Below, piece after piece: positions 1 through 8,113 of a stretch of 35,658 nucleotides of DNA. The notes under the pieces were generated by a model. That model saw nothing but the letters and a program-made list of their open reading frames with translations, did not search any database and was not told the DNA's origin. Origin of the DNA: HGM04593 sp045644465 (GTDB lineage Bacteria; Bacteroidota; Bacteroidia; Bacteroidales; Bacteroidaceae). The stretch is taken from the NCBI GenBank assembly GCA_045644465.1, contig JAZRGV010000068.1:1-35658 (forward strand), written 5' to 3'. Numbering within the stretch: position 1 is the first letter of the stretch; each line of letters starts with the position of its first letter. A program made the translations under genes and the position numbers.

Positions 1-53
1 TTCGCCCTCTCAGGCCATTCTTGACCACATTGGAAGAGCCACAATAAAAGCAT
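1..53 (-). CDS. Possible 5' end of a gene running off the left edge (partial)
   Basis: An open frame begins with ATG at 53 and runs leftward out of the window (17 codons, starting MLLLWLFQ). The other minus-strand ATGs nearby, at 65, 30 and 18, all hit a stop within the window. An A-rich stretch precedes the ATG, and a -7-like TATCTTTG lies 29 nt upstream, a leader length close to that of other genes here. The peptide is too short to assign to a family, so this is only a candidate start. Confidence 0.3.
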   Translation of the reverse strand, partial: MLLLWLFQCGQEWPERA

Positions 54-82
54 TTTTTTTAGCATATCAATGATAATCTTTG

Positions 83-111
83 CAAAGATATGTAAATCAA
101 ATAATTACAAA
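83..111 (-). promoter_or_regulatory. Candidate Bacteroidetes promoter reading off the left edge
   Basis: The minus strand reads TATCTTTG at 83-90, matching the -7 consensus TAnnTTTG. A TTTG lies at 108-111, but the spacer is 17 nt where about 20 is usual, so the -33 match is weak. The -7 box is half of a 14-bp perfect palindrome at 76-89 (ATCTTTGCAAAGAT). It would serve the partial gene starting at 53. Confidence 0.3.
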
Positions 112-1292
112 GGTTTTGTCCTACTTTTTGTCCACCCTGCCTTAAAGTCTGTTCCTGCAGGGCTTTGGAATGCTTTCAGTCCATATTCGGGTAACACAGC
201 AAACAGATATTCAAAGATTTCGGCCTGCAGGTGTTCGTATGCAATCCAAGCGGTGTCGCTTGAAAAGAAATAGAGTTCCAAAGGCAAGCCTTGTACTGTT
301 GGTTGCAACTGTCGTACAAGAAGAATCATCTCTTTGTTTATTGCAGGATGATTATGAAGCCAGTTTTCGAGCCATTCGCGGAACAACGTCAAATTGACAT
401 ATTGCTTATTGTCATCGGCATTTATAACTCCTTTTTTTATCAGTTTATCCCTTAATTCTCCTTCGCAGAATGTAATGGAATTAGTGTCGATGAATATAGA
501 GCGTTTGATGCGTCGTCCGCCGCTGCTGAACATGCCTCGCCAATTCTGAAACGAGTCGCTCACAAGAGCGTATGGAGGAATGGTGGTGATAGTCTTGTCC
601 CAATTCTGAACCTTTACGGTTGTAAGTGTTACGTCAATAACAAAACCATCGGCCTCGTATTTAGGCATTGTAATCCAGTCGCCGGGGCGTAGCATGTCGT
701 TTGCCGACAATTGTATTCCGGCCACAAGTCCAAGAATACTATCTTTAAACACCAACATAAGTATTGCTGCCGATGCACCCAGTCCGGCAAGCAAGTTGCT
801 GGGGTCTTTATCAAAGAAGATACTTACAACAATAATTGCTCCAATGCTGATGACAACTATTTTCAGCATTTGAAAAACTCCCTGCAAGGTATGGTCCTTG
901 GTCTTTTCCGACTCGTTGGAGAGCTTGTACAACGATGTGAATATTGTACATAATAGTCCGACGCCAATTATTGCAACATATGCTTTGCATAGTTTCAAGC
1001 AAAAGAGAAGAACACTGCTTTCTGCTTCAAGAATAAATGGCAACACAATATTTGCTATTATACCTGGAACAAGGCGACACAGGTTTTTTATAGTGTCGTT
1101 GTTAAGCAGAATATCGTCCCAGGTATTGGATGTAGTTCTGGTAAAACGCTGTACAGCGGGTGCAATAATCTTCTTACCAATGAAATCACAGATATAAAAC
1201 AGTAAGAATGCTCCTACAATGATTATGCCCCATTGAAGCAGTTCGTTATGCCCTGTGTTTATCTCCAACCCTTTCAGCAATTCATTTTTCAT
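105..1292 (-). CDS. MscS-family mechanosensitive ion channel (YbdG-like, 395 aa)
   Basis: Predicted inner-membrane channel that opens under membrane tension to release solutes during hypo-osmotic shock. Hydrophobic segments occur near residues 20-40, 72-92, 100-125, 147-165 and 170-195. The last is the Gly/Ala-rich pore helix (LLAGLGASAAILMLVFKDS), followed by the typical MscS beta-domain with RPGDWITMP. The long N-terminal membrane region and the length resemble the YbdG/miniconductance branch rather than small MscS. The start is the first ATG of the frame. The gene lies 27 bp downstream of the beta-barrel gene and may be co-transcribed with it. No promoter was seen in that gap and no hairpin after the stop. 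The family call is firm; gating class and physiology are inferred. Confidence 0.88.
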   Translation of the reverse strand: MKNELLKGLEINTGHNELLQWGIIIVGAFLLFYICDFIGKKIIAPAVQRFTRTTSNTWDDILLNNDTIKNLCRLVPGIIANIVLPFILEAESSVLLFCLKLCKAYVAIIGVGLLCTIFTSLYKLSNESEKTKDHTLQGVFQMLKIVVISIGAIIVVSIFFDKDPSNLLAGLGASAAILMLVFKDSILGLVAGIQLSANDMLRPGDWITMPKYEADGFVIDVTLTTVKVQNWDKTITTIPPYALVSDSFQNWRGMFSSGGRRIKRSIFIDTNSITFCEGELRDKLIKKGVINADDNKQYVNLTLFREWLENWLHNHPAINKEMILLVRQLQPTVQGLPLELYFFSSDTAWIAYEHLQAEIFEYLFAVLPEYGLKAFQSPAGTDFKAGWTKSRTKPL

Positions 1293-1319
1293 AGTACCTT
1301 CTTGCTTTGTTTCGTATGC

Positions 1320-1958
1320 TTAAAAGATATATGCCAACGATAGTTGCCAAATATTGTTCTTTGACTTGATTGTTTCAATCTTATTTCCGATGTTGAAATT
1401 CTCTGCACCAAAATATTCGCTTGTCTTTCCAAGTGCAATATTATAGTTTATATGTACCTGCAGGTGGTTGAGTAGAATAATACCCAATCCGGTATTCAGG
1501 CTGAAGCAACTTTCGTTAAACTTGAAATATCTATCGGAGAACTCAGTTGCGTCTTCCCAACTTCTGATATTTCCAAATTCTTTTTTACCAAAGGTGTATC
1601 CCCATTGAGGACCAACTGCAATAAATGGTGTTAAAATCTTTTTTATCGCCGGTAATTTAAGCTCATAGCGCAGATAAAGCGGTATTTCGATGCTGTTCTT
1701 GTTAAAAGACTCTCCATTGATGCTCACGCCTGAATTTGAATACATGGCATTTGCTTCAAATCCTAAGCCTATAACAGGAATAATATATTTTGCCATTGGA
1801 CCAACATACCATCCGGTGTGTCCGTCCTTTATACCTTTGATATTTGATGGTTTTTCGGCGAAGTTTACTCCTGCTTTTATACCCCAATCGAACTGCGCTG
1901 CAGCCGGTGATGCTACAAACAGGCAAATAGCTGTAAATATTACTGATAACTTTTTCAT
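1320..1958 (-). CDS. Outer-membrane beta-barrel protein, PorT-like family (212 aa)
   Basis: A signal peptide (residues 1-21, ending PAAAQ) is followed by a small barrel. It opens with the WGIKAGVNFA motif typical of the PorT-like/OMP_b-brl_2 families, has alternating amphipathic strands and ends in an aromatic residue (LAYIF), the usual barrel-assembly signal. It is predicted to sit in the outer membrane; the function is unknown and no enzyme motif is visible. It lies downstream of the T9SS operon but beyond that operon's hairpin, so co-transcription is unlikely. A -7-like TAATTTTG lies 20 nt upstream (1979-1986, minus strand) without a convincing -33 box. True PorT has a role in T9SS, but sequence alone does not establish that this protein does. 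Confidence 0.75.
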   Translation of the reverse strand: MKKLSVIFTAICLFVASPAAAQFDWGIKAGVNFAEKPSNIKGIKDGHTGWYVGPMAKYIIPVIGLGFEANAMYSNSGVSINGESFNKNSIEIPLYLRYELKLPAIKKILTPFIAVGPQWGYTFGKKEFGNIRSWEDATEFSDRYFKFNESCFSLNTGLGIILLNHLQVHINYNIALGKTSEYFGAENFNIGNKIETIKSKNNIWQLSLAYIF

Positions 1959-1995
1959 TTCTCTATTTTTTAGTTAAACAAAATTATGTTATAAA

Positions 1996-2042
1996 TATTG
2001 AAACGGCATTGCATACTAAGGTATTACAATGCCGTTTCAATA
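1996..2042 (-). terminator. Terminator-like hairpin after the T9SS operon
   Basis: A perfect 16-bp inverted repeat (1996-2011 with 2027-2042) encloses a 15-nt loop that can itself form a 4-bp stem (ATAC/GTAT). It lies 63 nt past the gldN stop and before the barrel gene at 1958. The tract following it on the minus strand is AT-rich but has no long U run. It most likely terminates or stabilises the porP-gldKLMN transcript. Confidence 0.6.
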
Positions 2043-2104
2043 CCTATATGCGTTACAAAAGAACAACAAAATAAGTATCTAAACAATAAAATATTGAAAA
2101 AAGT

Positions 2105-3190
2105 TTATCTGCGTGTGCGTCTTACAGAAACAGTACCCGAGTTGCTACGGCTTGTGGCCTGCTCTCTTGGTTTACTTGTGCTGCTCTTTTTGCTTACGCT
2201 CTTCTGGCTCTTGCTGGCTGTTGTTGTGCGTACGGCCTTACTCTTTTCAACACTCTTTTCCTTTTTGTCGGTTTTAATAGTATCGTTTGCAGCTTTGATA
2301 GAGTCCTGACGCATCTCTGCTACTGTTTTGGTGCTCCAAAGGTTGGCTTCGAAATCCTTCAGCTGCTGTTCAATCTTATCCTGCTCTTTCTTTATCTCTA
2401 TCGAGTCCTTGCAGTATTGTGAAATGGCAAGGTTCTTTGCATTGACTGTTTTGTATATGTCACCCTTGTACATGCCTTTGGCAAAGAAATCATCGAATGT
2501 TGTCTGGGCTACATTGTTAAGGCTGCTTGTCATTATCTTGTTCTGTGCAAGATATGGCTTGATATCACTGTAGCGTACCCAAAACATAGGATATTTTGTT
2601 ATTTCGGCCGAGTATTCTCCAGCTCTGTGAATAACAGGACAAACTGCTGTTATCTGTTTACCGTAAACACCTCTTCTCTGGTCGTAGTAGTGACTCTCTT
2701 TTACATAGTAACTCAATACTTCTGCACTTGGAACGTCGCTGTTGCCTACGATGAGCTCTCCGTTATTCTCTTCGTAATATACACTATAGTTCTCAAGCAT
2801 GGTCTTTGGCTCCAGTTTGTTCTCCTCGGTGAACGACTCGTAGCCGTCGAGATTATACTTGTATGCTGTGATGTCGCCCGACAGAACAAGGCGGAACAGC
2901 AAGGTGAAAAGGTTCACGCTCTCGCCCATTGGTTCTACCGGATAGTACAATGTTGCATTCTCTTCTACTTCGAGGTTGATTGAACGGTAAATCTCTCGTT
3001 TCCAGTCAACCTCTTCCGAAACGGTCACGTCCGGGTATTGAGCCTTTGCTCTTTCGGTGAGTTTGATGTTTGCCGCTTTCTCCTTCTTTTCTGTGTTGTT
3101 GCCGCCTCTGCGTGTAGGAGGCTGTGCATTAGCGTTCTGTGCAAAAACAAGAACGGCCAAAACTATCAATATTCTACTGATGTATTGCAT
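2105..3190 (-). CDS. gldN: Type IX secretion system protein GldN/PorN (361 aa)
   Basis: Periplasmic T9SS component that binds the lipoprotein GldK/PorK to build the ring under the outer membrane and contacts the periplasmic part of GldM. A signal peptide (residues 1-23, ending NANAQ) precedes the GldN domain. That domain includes WKREIYRSINLEVEENATLYYP and a region with KESHYYDQRRGVYGKQITAVCP, and extends to about residue 300. The length is close to PorN of Porphyromonas. Residues 305-361 form a low-complexity Lys/Arg/Ser/Thr tail ending VRRTRR. It is the last gene of the porP-gldK-gldL-gldM-gldN run, 23 bp after gldM, and is followed by a hairpin. Gene order, length and motifs agree, so the identification is strong. 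Confidence 0.95.
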   Translation of the reverse strand: MQYISRILIVLAVLVFAQNANAQPPTRRGGNNTEKKEKAANIKLTERAKAQYPDVTVSEEVDWKREIYRSINLEVEENATLYYPVEPMGESVNLFTLLFRLVLSGDITAYKYNLDGYESFTEENKLEPKTMLENYSVYYEENNGELIVGNSDVPSAEVLSYYVKESHYYDQRRGVYGKQITAVCPVIHRAGEYSAEITKYPMFWVRYSDIKPYLAQNKIMTSSLNNVAQTTFDDFFAKGMYKGDIYKTVNAKNLAISQYCKDSIEIKKEQDKIEQQLKDFEANLWSTKTVAEMRQDSIKAANDTIKTDKKEKSVEKSKAVRTTTASKSQKSVSKKSSTSKPREQATSRSNSGTVSVRRTRR

Positions 3191-3213
3191 AATATTGTGT
3201 TGTTTACTGTTTT

Positions 3214-4791
3214 TTAGTTTATAATAACCTCAAGTGTTGTTGGCAAGGTACGCTCTATGTTGTCGGGGCCTATGGCTCTTACGTGTGATATATAGAATCT
3301 CTTGCCGCGGCCAAGGTTACGGAACATCTCTTTCTGCTGTTGTGAGAACAGTTCTCCTTGTGACTTCAAAGGTATGGCGTTACCCATATTATCGTAGAAT
3401 ACGGTTTCAAACGAAAGAACCTTGAATCCTATATTCAACAGGCCGTCGTCAATGGCGGCAACAATGCCGTTTGTGCTCATAAGCGACTGTTTGCTGAAAG
3501 GAGCACCGCCGCGGTATCGCTGTGTATTTCCATCCTTATCCTTGAATTCGATGAAAGGCATCGGGTCGGGCAACTGTCTAACTCTGAAGGTGTATTCACC
3601 CATGCTGCGGTTCTTTCCCTCTTCGTTGCGTGCTGTAACACCGATTTTTATATCCTCTCCAACTTTTGTGGGTACAACGATGAAACCGCCTTTACCATCA
3701 CTTTTTATTGTTCCGTTGCCATTTGCAATGGATGCCGATATGCGGTTTGCTGCAACTCCTGGAACAGATATGCTTACCGGGTTCGAGAAACCTGCATAGA
3801 GTACATTCATCAAAGATGCGCTCACAGTTGCTGTAGGTTCTACAACAGTATAGCTCTGCGAGAAGTTGTAACGTGTCTGCATGCCACCACCGTCATTCAC
3901 AAGCATATATCCGTTCAGTGTGTAGTCGCCGGTTTTGTTGCACTGCACTGCATACTCTCCATTTTCCGATTCAAGCTGTTTGTCATCTATGAAAATCTGT
4001 GGACGTTGTGTGGAATCGACGGCTGCAAGAATAATCTGTGCCGAGAATTCTCCACCACGTACAACATTCTTTGATGTGGGGATAACCAAAGCTTGTATCT
4101 GGTTTACGCGTACGTCGCCCATATCAATATTGTTGGCAAGTGAGTGAAGGACCTCACCCTCTACATAATGTACGTCGTTCTGTATTTTTGTAAGCAATGT
4201 TATTGCTGCAATTGCAGGCATGCTCTCAAAATGGTACTCCTGCCAGTTCTTAAGCAACGAAATATCCCTTTGTGGAACATCTGTGCTTAAGCTTGTCTTG
4301 ATAATCTCTTTTAGAATGGAGTCGTTCGTCATTTCGAGCATGTTTGTCCTGTACTCGGTTATAGCCTCGTACAACAAGTTGCCTTCTCCATATACAGGGT
4401 TAAGCATCACCTGTGTTGCAGCCTCAAGGTCCTCGCGGTTTTTAAGGTTATTTACATCGCCATCCTCGCCATCGGCTTTTTGGGCAATACGCACCTTCAA
4501 TCTCTCGGCAAGGTTGTATATGGTATCGGACATCTCTCTTACTTCGCATGCACGCTCATACCATTCGCGAACCTTTTCCGGGTTCTGCTGCATGTGCATT
4601 TCGAAAGCTTCGTACAGAGCATTGTTCTGTCTGTCTGTGCTCTCAGAACTTTTTGAAAGGCTTTCATCCACAAGCGTGAAGCCATTCAGCACGTCCGATG
4701 ACACGTTAAGTGCAAGCATCGCCATCAGAAGAACGTACATAAGGTTAATCATCTTCTGACGTGGAGAAACTTTTTGTTTTTTTACCTTCAT
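3214..4791 (-). CDS. gldM: Type IX secretion/gliding motor protein GldM/PorM (525 aa)
   Basis: Rotor subunit of the inner-membrane T9SS motor: one N-terminal transmembrane helix inside the GldL ring and a long periplasmic rod reaching the GldK/GldN ring. The N-terminus shows the hallmark SPRQKMINLMYVLLMAMLALN (residues 9-29). R11 occupies the position of the conserved arginine (R9 in Flavobacterium johnsoniae) reported to be needed for motor function. The periplasmic region from about residue 40 is rich in beta structure, consistent with the multi-domain GldM rod, and the length is close to PorM. Upstream gldL ends 12 bp before this start and gldN begins 23 bp after the stop, so co-expression is expected. 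Confidence 0.96.
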   Translation of the reverse strand: MKVKKQKVSPRQKMINLMYVLLMAMLALNVSSDVLNGFTLVDESLSKSSESTDRQNNALYEAFEMHMQQNPEKVREWYERACEVREMSDTIYNLAERLKVRIAQKADGEDGDVNNLKNREDLEAATQVMLNPVYGEGNLLYEAITEYRTNMLEMTNDSILKEIIKTSLSTDVPQRDISLLKNWQEYHFESMPAIAAITLLTKIQNDVHYVEGEVLHSLANNIDMGDVRVNQIQALVIPTSKNVVRGGEFSAQIILAAVDSTQRPQIFIDDKQLESENGEYAVQCNKTGDYTLNGYMLVNDGGGMQTRYNFSQSYTVVEPTATVSASLMNVLYAGFSNPVSISVPGVAANRISASIANGNGTIKSDGKGGFIVVPTKVGEDIKIGVTARNEEGKNRSMGEYTFRVRQLPDPMPFIEFKDKDGNTQRYRGGAPFSKQSLMSTNGIVAAIDDGLLNIGFKVLSFETVFYDNMGNAIPLKSQGELFSQQQKEMFRNLGRGKRFYISHVRAIGPDNIERTLPTTLEVIIN

Positions 4792-4803
4792 CGTCTGGAT
4801 GTA

Positions 4804-5562
4804 TTAGATTTGTGGACGGTTCATGTTTGTTGTCATAGCCTCAATCATACGTGCATAGAGGTTGTTCAACTCTTCTACCTGATCGGCCATCTTCTTTGTC
4901 TGCTCGTTGACTTTGTCTATAGAGTCGAGCTGACCGCCTGCACTGCGTAGCTGCACTTCGTAAAGTGCGTTCATGCCTGTAAGGTTACGTCCAAGAGTCT
5001 CCATCTCCTGCATGTTGCGTCCAAGTGCCTCGCTCTGCTGTGCAATGCGCTGGATAGCCTCGTTCAAAGCGCGTACCTGCTCTACGTACTCTTCTGTTAC
5101 CTTGTCCATCTCATCGATGTTTTCGATGTTAGGAGCCTGCACATTGCAAGCATATGGCATGCCACCACCAATTGATACAGGTGTAGTTTGAATAGCAGGC
5201 TGAACCTCTGCCACTGGTTGTGGTATCTCTGTTGTAGCTGGTGAAGTAGATGGTATTGCACCGCCAGCAACAATAGGACCATTGATAATTACCGGCTGGC
5301 CCATAGCGACAGCCTCTTCTCTCTTCTCCTCTTCTGCAACCTCATAAGGACGCTCAAAACCAGAGAAGAAGAATACCAACACCTCGGTACCCATACCTAC
5401 AAACAACATGATATTTGCACCGGCAATGTGAGTCAACTTAAACAATGTACCCAAAATAACGACTGCAGCACCCCAGCTATACAGGTAGTTGAGAATGGTT
5501 TTTCCTCTTGCAGAATCCATGAAAGCCTGGATGGCGCGTATAAAGTTCTTTGCCTTTTTCAT
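4804..5562 (-). CDS. gldL: Type IX secretion/gliding motor protein GldL/PorL (252 aa)
   Basis: Proton-driven stator-like subunit of the T9SS motor; several copies surround the GldM helix pair in the inner membrane. Two transmembrane helices lie at about residues 26-44 and 48-68. Y28, K42, H45, E60 and E70 align with the polar/charged membrane residues of F. johnsoniae GldL (Y13, K27, H30, E49, E59), so the proton-coupling set looks intact. A Pro/Ala/Thr-rich linker (about 85-140) leads to a C-terminal coiled-coil region (about 150-245) with heptad-like Leu/Ile/Met spacing, presumably cytoplasmic. It lies 31 bp after gldK and 12 bp before gldM. The protein is somewhat longer than Flavobacterium GldL, mainly through the linker. 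Confidence 0.95.
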   Translation of the reverse strand: MKKAKNFIRAIQAFMDSARGKTILNYLYSWGAAVVILGTLFKLTHIAGANIMLFVGMGTEVLVFFFSGFERPYEVAEEEKREEAVAMGQPVIINGPIVAGGAIPSTSPATTEIPQPVAEVQPAIQTTPVSIGGGMPYACNVQAPNIENIDEMDKVTEEYVEQVRALNEAIQRIAQQSEALGRNMQEMETLGRNLTGMNALYEVQLRSAGGQLDSIDKVNEQTKKMADQVEELNNLYARMIEAMTTNMNRPQI

Positions 5563-5593
5563 ATCTTGAAAATATTTGTTCCGTAATTAAATG

Positions 5594-7030
5594 TTATCTT
5601 CTTCTGTTAGAACCTGCATAGCTGCGTACACAGCGGAAGCCAATGTATGAGCGTGATTCGTTCTGGTATTCATATGCGCGTGTAGCACCTTGTATATACT
5701 TTACAGGATCTTTCCATGAACCGCCTCTTACAGCCTTTTTCTTCATACTGTATGGGTCTTCTATCGCTGCGCGGTACTGAAGATTAGGGTTAATGTCGCT
5801 CATCTGCAATACACCGGCTTCGGTATATACAGTAGATGTCCATTCTGAAACATTTCCGGCCATGTCGTACAATCCATTAGAGTTGGCCGAGAATATTCCA
5901 CACTGCGATGTTATAAGACTTCCATCCTTGGTGTAGTTACCGTCACCCGGCTTAAAGTTGGCATAATAGCATCCTTCGTCACTCTTTGTATCGCCCTGCT
6001 CCCATGGGAAACGGCTTGCCTCCTTGCCACGGGCTGCGAATTCCCACTCAGCCTCAGAAGGCAAACGGTAACGCTGTATCCACTTGGCGTGTGCTCCCAT
6101 ACCCTTGAGCAAGAAATTGGTGCGCCATGCACAGAAAGCATTTGCCTGCTCCCAGCTTACACCAACAACGGGGTAGTTGTCATAGTTGGGATGGCTGAAA
6201 TATAGCTTCAAGTATGTCTCGTTGTCGGCGTTGGGGAAATCATTTATCCAGCATGTAGTATCGGGGTAAATGTTTACAATGTATGTATTTAGGAAATCGT
6301 ATGGGCTTGACAAAGGACGATTTATTGTTTCGCGTACGATGTTACCTTCATCGTCGATATATGCAGTGTCTTTTGAAATCATCACCACAGCTTCGTTGTC
6401 AACAGGGATATCTGTATTGCGGTTGCGCTCGCTTGGATTGATGCGGTTCTTGCGTAGTGCTGCCTGTGTGTAGTCATATTCTTCGTAACGATAATTCATC
6501 TGCGCTGCGTCGAGCATCTTCTCACCTGTAATAGGGTTCTTTATATACACGCTCTCAATAGCACGAAGTTCGTCTTCAGTTGGCTTTTTCCATGGAATAG
6601 GCTTCTTCCAGTTCAAGTATGGAGTAACAGGTTCGCCATACTCGTCCTCAGTAATTTTAAATGTCTCATCACCGCCATAAGCGGGGTCGGCAAGACGTTC
6701 GCGGATGATAGAGTCGCGTACCCAAAATACGAACTGACGATATTTTGCATTTGAAACTTCAGCTTCATCCATCCAAAAGGCATCAACAGATATACTCTTT
6801 ACAGGTGTATTGCTTCCCCATAGAGAATCGTTGCTCTCGTCGCCCACCTTTATAGAACCACGTTGTATGAAAACCATGCCGTAAGGGGCCGGTTCGTTTA
6901 TGGCTGTTCCGTTTACTCCTGTAACCTCACCGCCTTGTACACTACCCATGCTGCCCATCTGTGAGCCTACACAAGCAATCAAGGTCAACGACATGACAAT
7001 AGTTGATAGAAAAACAAATTTTTTCATCAT
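5594..7030 (-). CDS. gldK: Type IX secretion lipoprotein GldK/PorK (478 aa)
   Basis: Outer-membrane lipoprotein forming the T9SS periplasmic ring with GldN. The lipobox LIAC places the acylated cysteine at residue 20. The rest is a formylglycine-generating-enzyme-like (SUMF1) fold: VVGVSWEQANAFCAWR, RLPSEAEWEFAARG, GLYDMAGNVSEWTS, VRGGSWKD and a closing GFRCVRS. The cysteine pair that serves as the active site in true FGE enzymes is not present in the corresponding stretch (around KYIQGATRAYEY), as expected for a structural homologue. The first ATG overlaps the porP stop as ATGA, which suggests translational coupling. A second ATG directly follows and cannot be excluded as the start. Gene order porP-K-L-M-N supports the call. 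Confidence 0.96.
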   Translation of the reverse strand: MMKKFVFLSTIVMSLTLIACVGSQMGSMGSVQGGEVTGVNGTAINEPAPYGMVFIQRGSIKVGDESNDSLWGSNTPVKSISVDAFWMDEAEVSNAKYRQFVFWVRDSIIRERLADPAYGGDETFKITEDEYGEPVTPYLNWKKPIPWKKPTEDELRAIESVYIKNPITGEKMLDAAQMNYRYEEYDYTQAALRKNRINPSERNRNTDIPVDNEAVVMISKDTAYIDDEGNIVRETINRPLSSPYDFLNTYIVNIYPDTTCWINDFPNADNETYLKLYFSHPNYDNYPVVGVSWEQANAFCAWRTNFLLKGMGAHAKWIQRYRLPSEAEWEFAARGKEASRFPWEQGDTKSDEGCYYANFKPGDGNYTKDGSLITSQCGIFSANSNGLYDMAGNVSEWTSTVYTEAGVLQMSDINPNLQYRAAIEDPYSMKKKAVRGGSWKDPVKYIQGATRAYEYQNESRSYIGFRCVRSYAGSNRRR

Positions 7031-7968
7031 TGTAATATTCTTATACTATTATGTTTATTCTTTCCTTTTTTGAACGTTCCTAAGTCAATCTTGTATCCAA
7101 TGTACAGATCGTGGTTTCCATTCGCTGCTCCAACCCCTGATGTGAATAATTCATATCCATAGCTGAGCGTTATATTCATCATTTCAATTCCTAAAAAGAG
7201 AGCTACAGATGTCATAGGACTATATGTCACACCACCAAAAAACTCCTTTTCGTTATAGCTGTAGGTGGCTCTTGCCGATATGTCGGCTCGCCACGAAACA
7301 AAGTCGGTCATCAGCATCAAAGATGGCTGTATTGATAATAACGGACTTTTTAACGGTATATTGCCTCCTGCTATAAAATTTAAATAAGGATCTATTTGTA
7401 TCTCATTCTTTTCGCCCAATTCAATAAGCGGGGCGTTGAGGTGGAATGCTGATATTCCGGCATGGAAATATTTGTGTTGGTAGAGTATTCCGGCACCAAG
7501 GTCCAAGTTGTTTCCATCGACATTTCCGGATGGGAAGGCCGGGTCATTGTTCTCGCCACCGAAATCTATATCCTTATTTTCGAAACTGCTGTTAACCAAC
7601 CCAACCTGTGCTCCAAAGACGAGACGTCCTTTGAAGAGTTTGAACCCATAGGCATAATTCAGATAAAGACGCTGATTGGAGAAGAGTCCTATTTCATCGT
7701 TTACAATGCCGATTCCAAGATTGTGGTCGCTTTTTATAAAGGGGATAGGCGCATCGATGTTAATGAGCATTGTTTTCGGATTGCCTTCAAAGCCGGTCAT
7801 CTGGTTGCTGTATGCCGCATAAACGGTCATCTCCTTCTCGAATCCTGCTCCAGCAGGGTTGTAGAAGTTCTGCATCTTCCAATAGTGGGTAAAGTGCGCG
7901 TCGTATTGTGCGTGCATCTTGCTATGCACACATATCAATAATACCACAATCAATAACCACTTTTTCAT
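7027..7968 (-). CDS. porP: Type IX secretion outer-membrane protein PorP/SprF (313 aa)
   Basis: PorP/SprF-family beta-barrel of the T9SS, which helps anchor the machinery or cargo at the outer membrane. A signal peptide (about 1-21, ending MHAQ) precedes the family signature HFTHYWKMQNFYNPAGAGF. The DLGAGILYQHKYFHAGIS block and repeated barrel strands follow. Length matches Porphyromonas PorP. ATG at 7968 is preferred because it starts directly at a Met-Lys-Lys signal peptide; three codons upstream is only an in-frame TTG. It is the first gene of the operon. The 145 bp before it hold the preceding gene's terminator but no clear promoter. Confidence 0.93.
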   Translation of the reverse strand: MKKWLLIVVLLICVHSKMHAQYDAHFTHYWKMQNFYNPAGAGFEKEMTVYAAYSNQMTGFEGNPKTMLINIDAPIPFIKSDHNLGIGIVNDEIGLFSNQRLYLNYAYGFKLFKGRLVFGAQVGLVNSSFENKDIDFGGENNDPAFPSGNVDGNNLDLGAGILYQHKYFHAGISAFHLNAPLIELGEKNEIQIDPYLNFIAGGNIPLKSPLLSIQPSLMLMTDFVSWRADISARATYSYNEKEFFGGVTYSPMTSVALFLGIEMMNITLSYGYELFTSGVGAANGNHDLYIGYKIDLGTFKKGKNKHNSIRILQ

Positions 7969-8059
7969 TTTCGTCAATAAACCTTTACTTTAACGTGAAA
8001 ACAAGCCTTATATTATTCGTGGCATCTGTTTTTTTTGTTTTGCAAAGGCTTTATAATGC

Positions 8060-8093
8060 ATTAATGGACACCACAAAAGTAGTGTCCATTAAT
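8060..8093 (-). terminator. Terminator-like hairpin after the calycin-like gene
   Basis: ATTAATGGACAC (8060-8071) pairs perfectly with 8082-8093. After one C/A mismatch two more pairs close an AAAA loop. It stands 20 nt past the stop of the gene ending at 8114 and before porP, so it probably separates the PCMD operon from the T9SS operon. A TACTTTTG -7-like match inside the stem has no -33 partner. Confidence 0.6.
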
Positions 8094-8113
8094 ATGTGTG
8101 ATTCTAAAGAGTA

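Noticed and set aside
1..104. End of a plus-strand gene at the left edge
   Set aside because: Short open stretches exist in two plus frames, but neither gives recognisable protein sequence. The minus-strand start was kept as the slightly better, still weak, option.
5594..7030. Formylglycine-generating/sulfatase-modifying enzyme
   Set aside because: The fold matches, but the lipobox, the gene order and the absence of the active-site cysteine pair identify it as the T9SS lipoprotein GldK.
8074..8081. -7-like TACTTTTG on the minus strand as promoter of the T9SS operon
   Set aside because: It lies inside the terminator stem and has no TTG/TTTG at the expected distance upstream.
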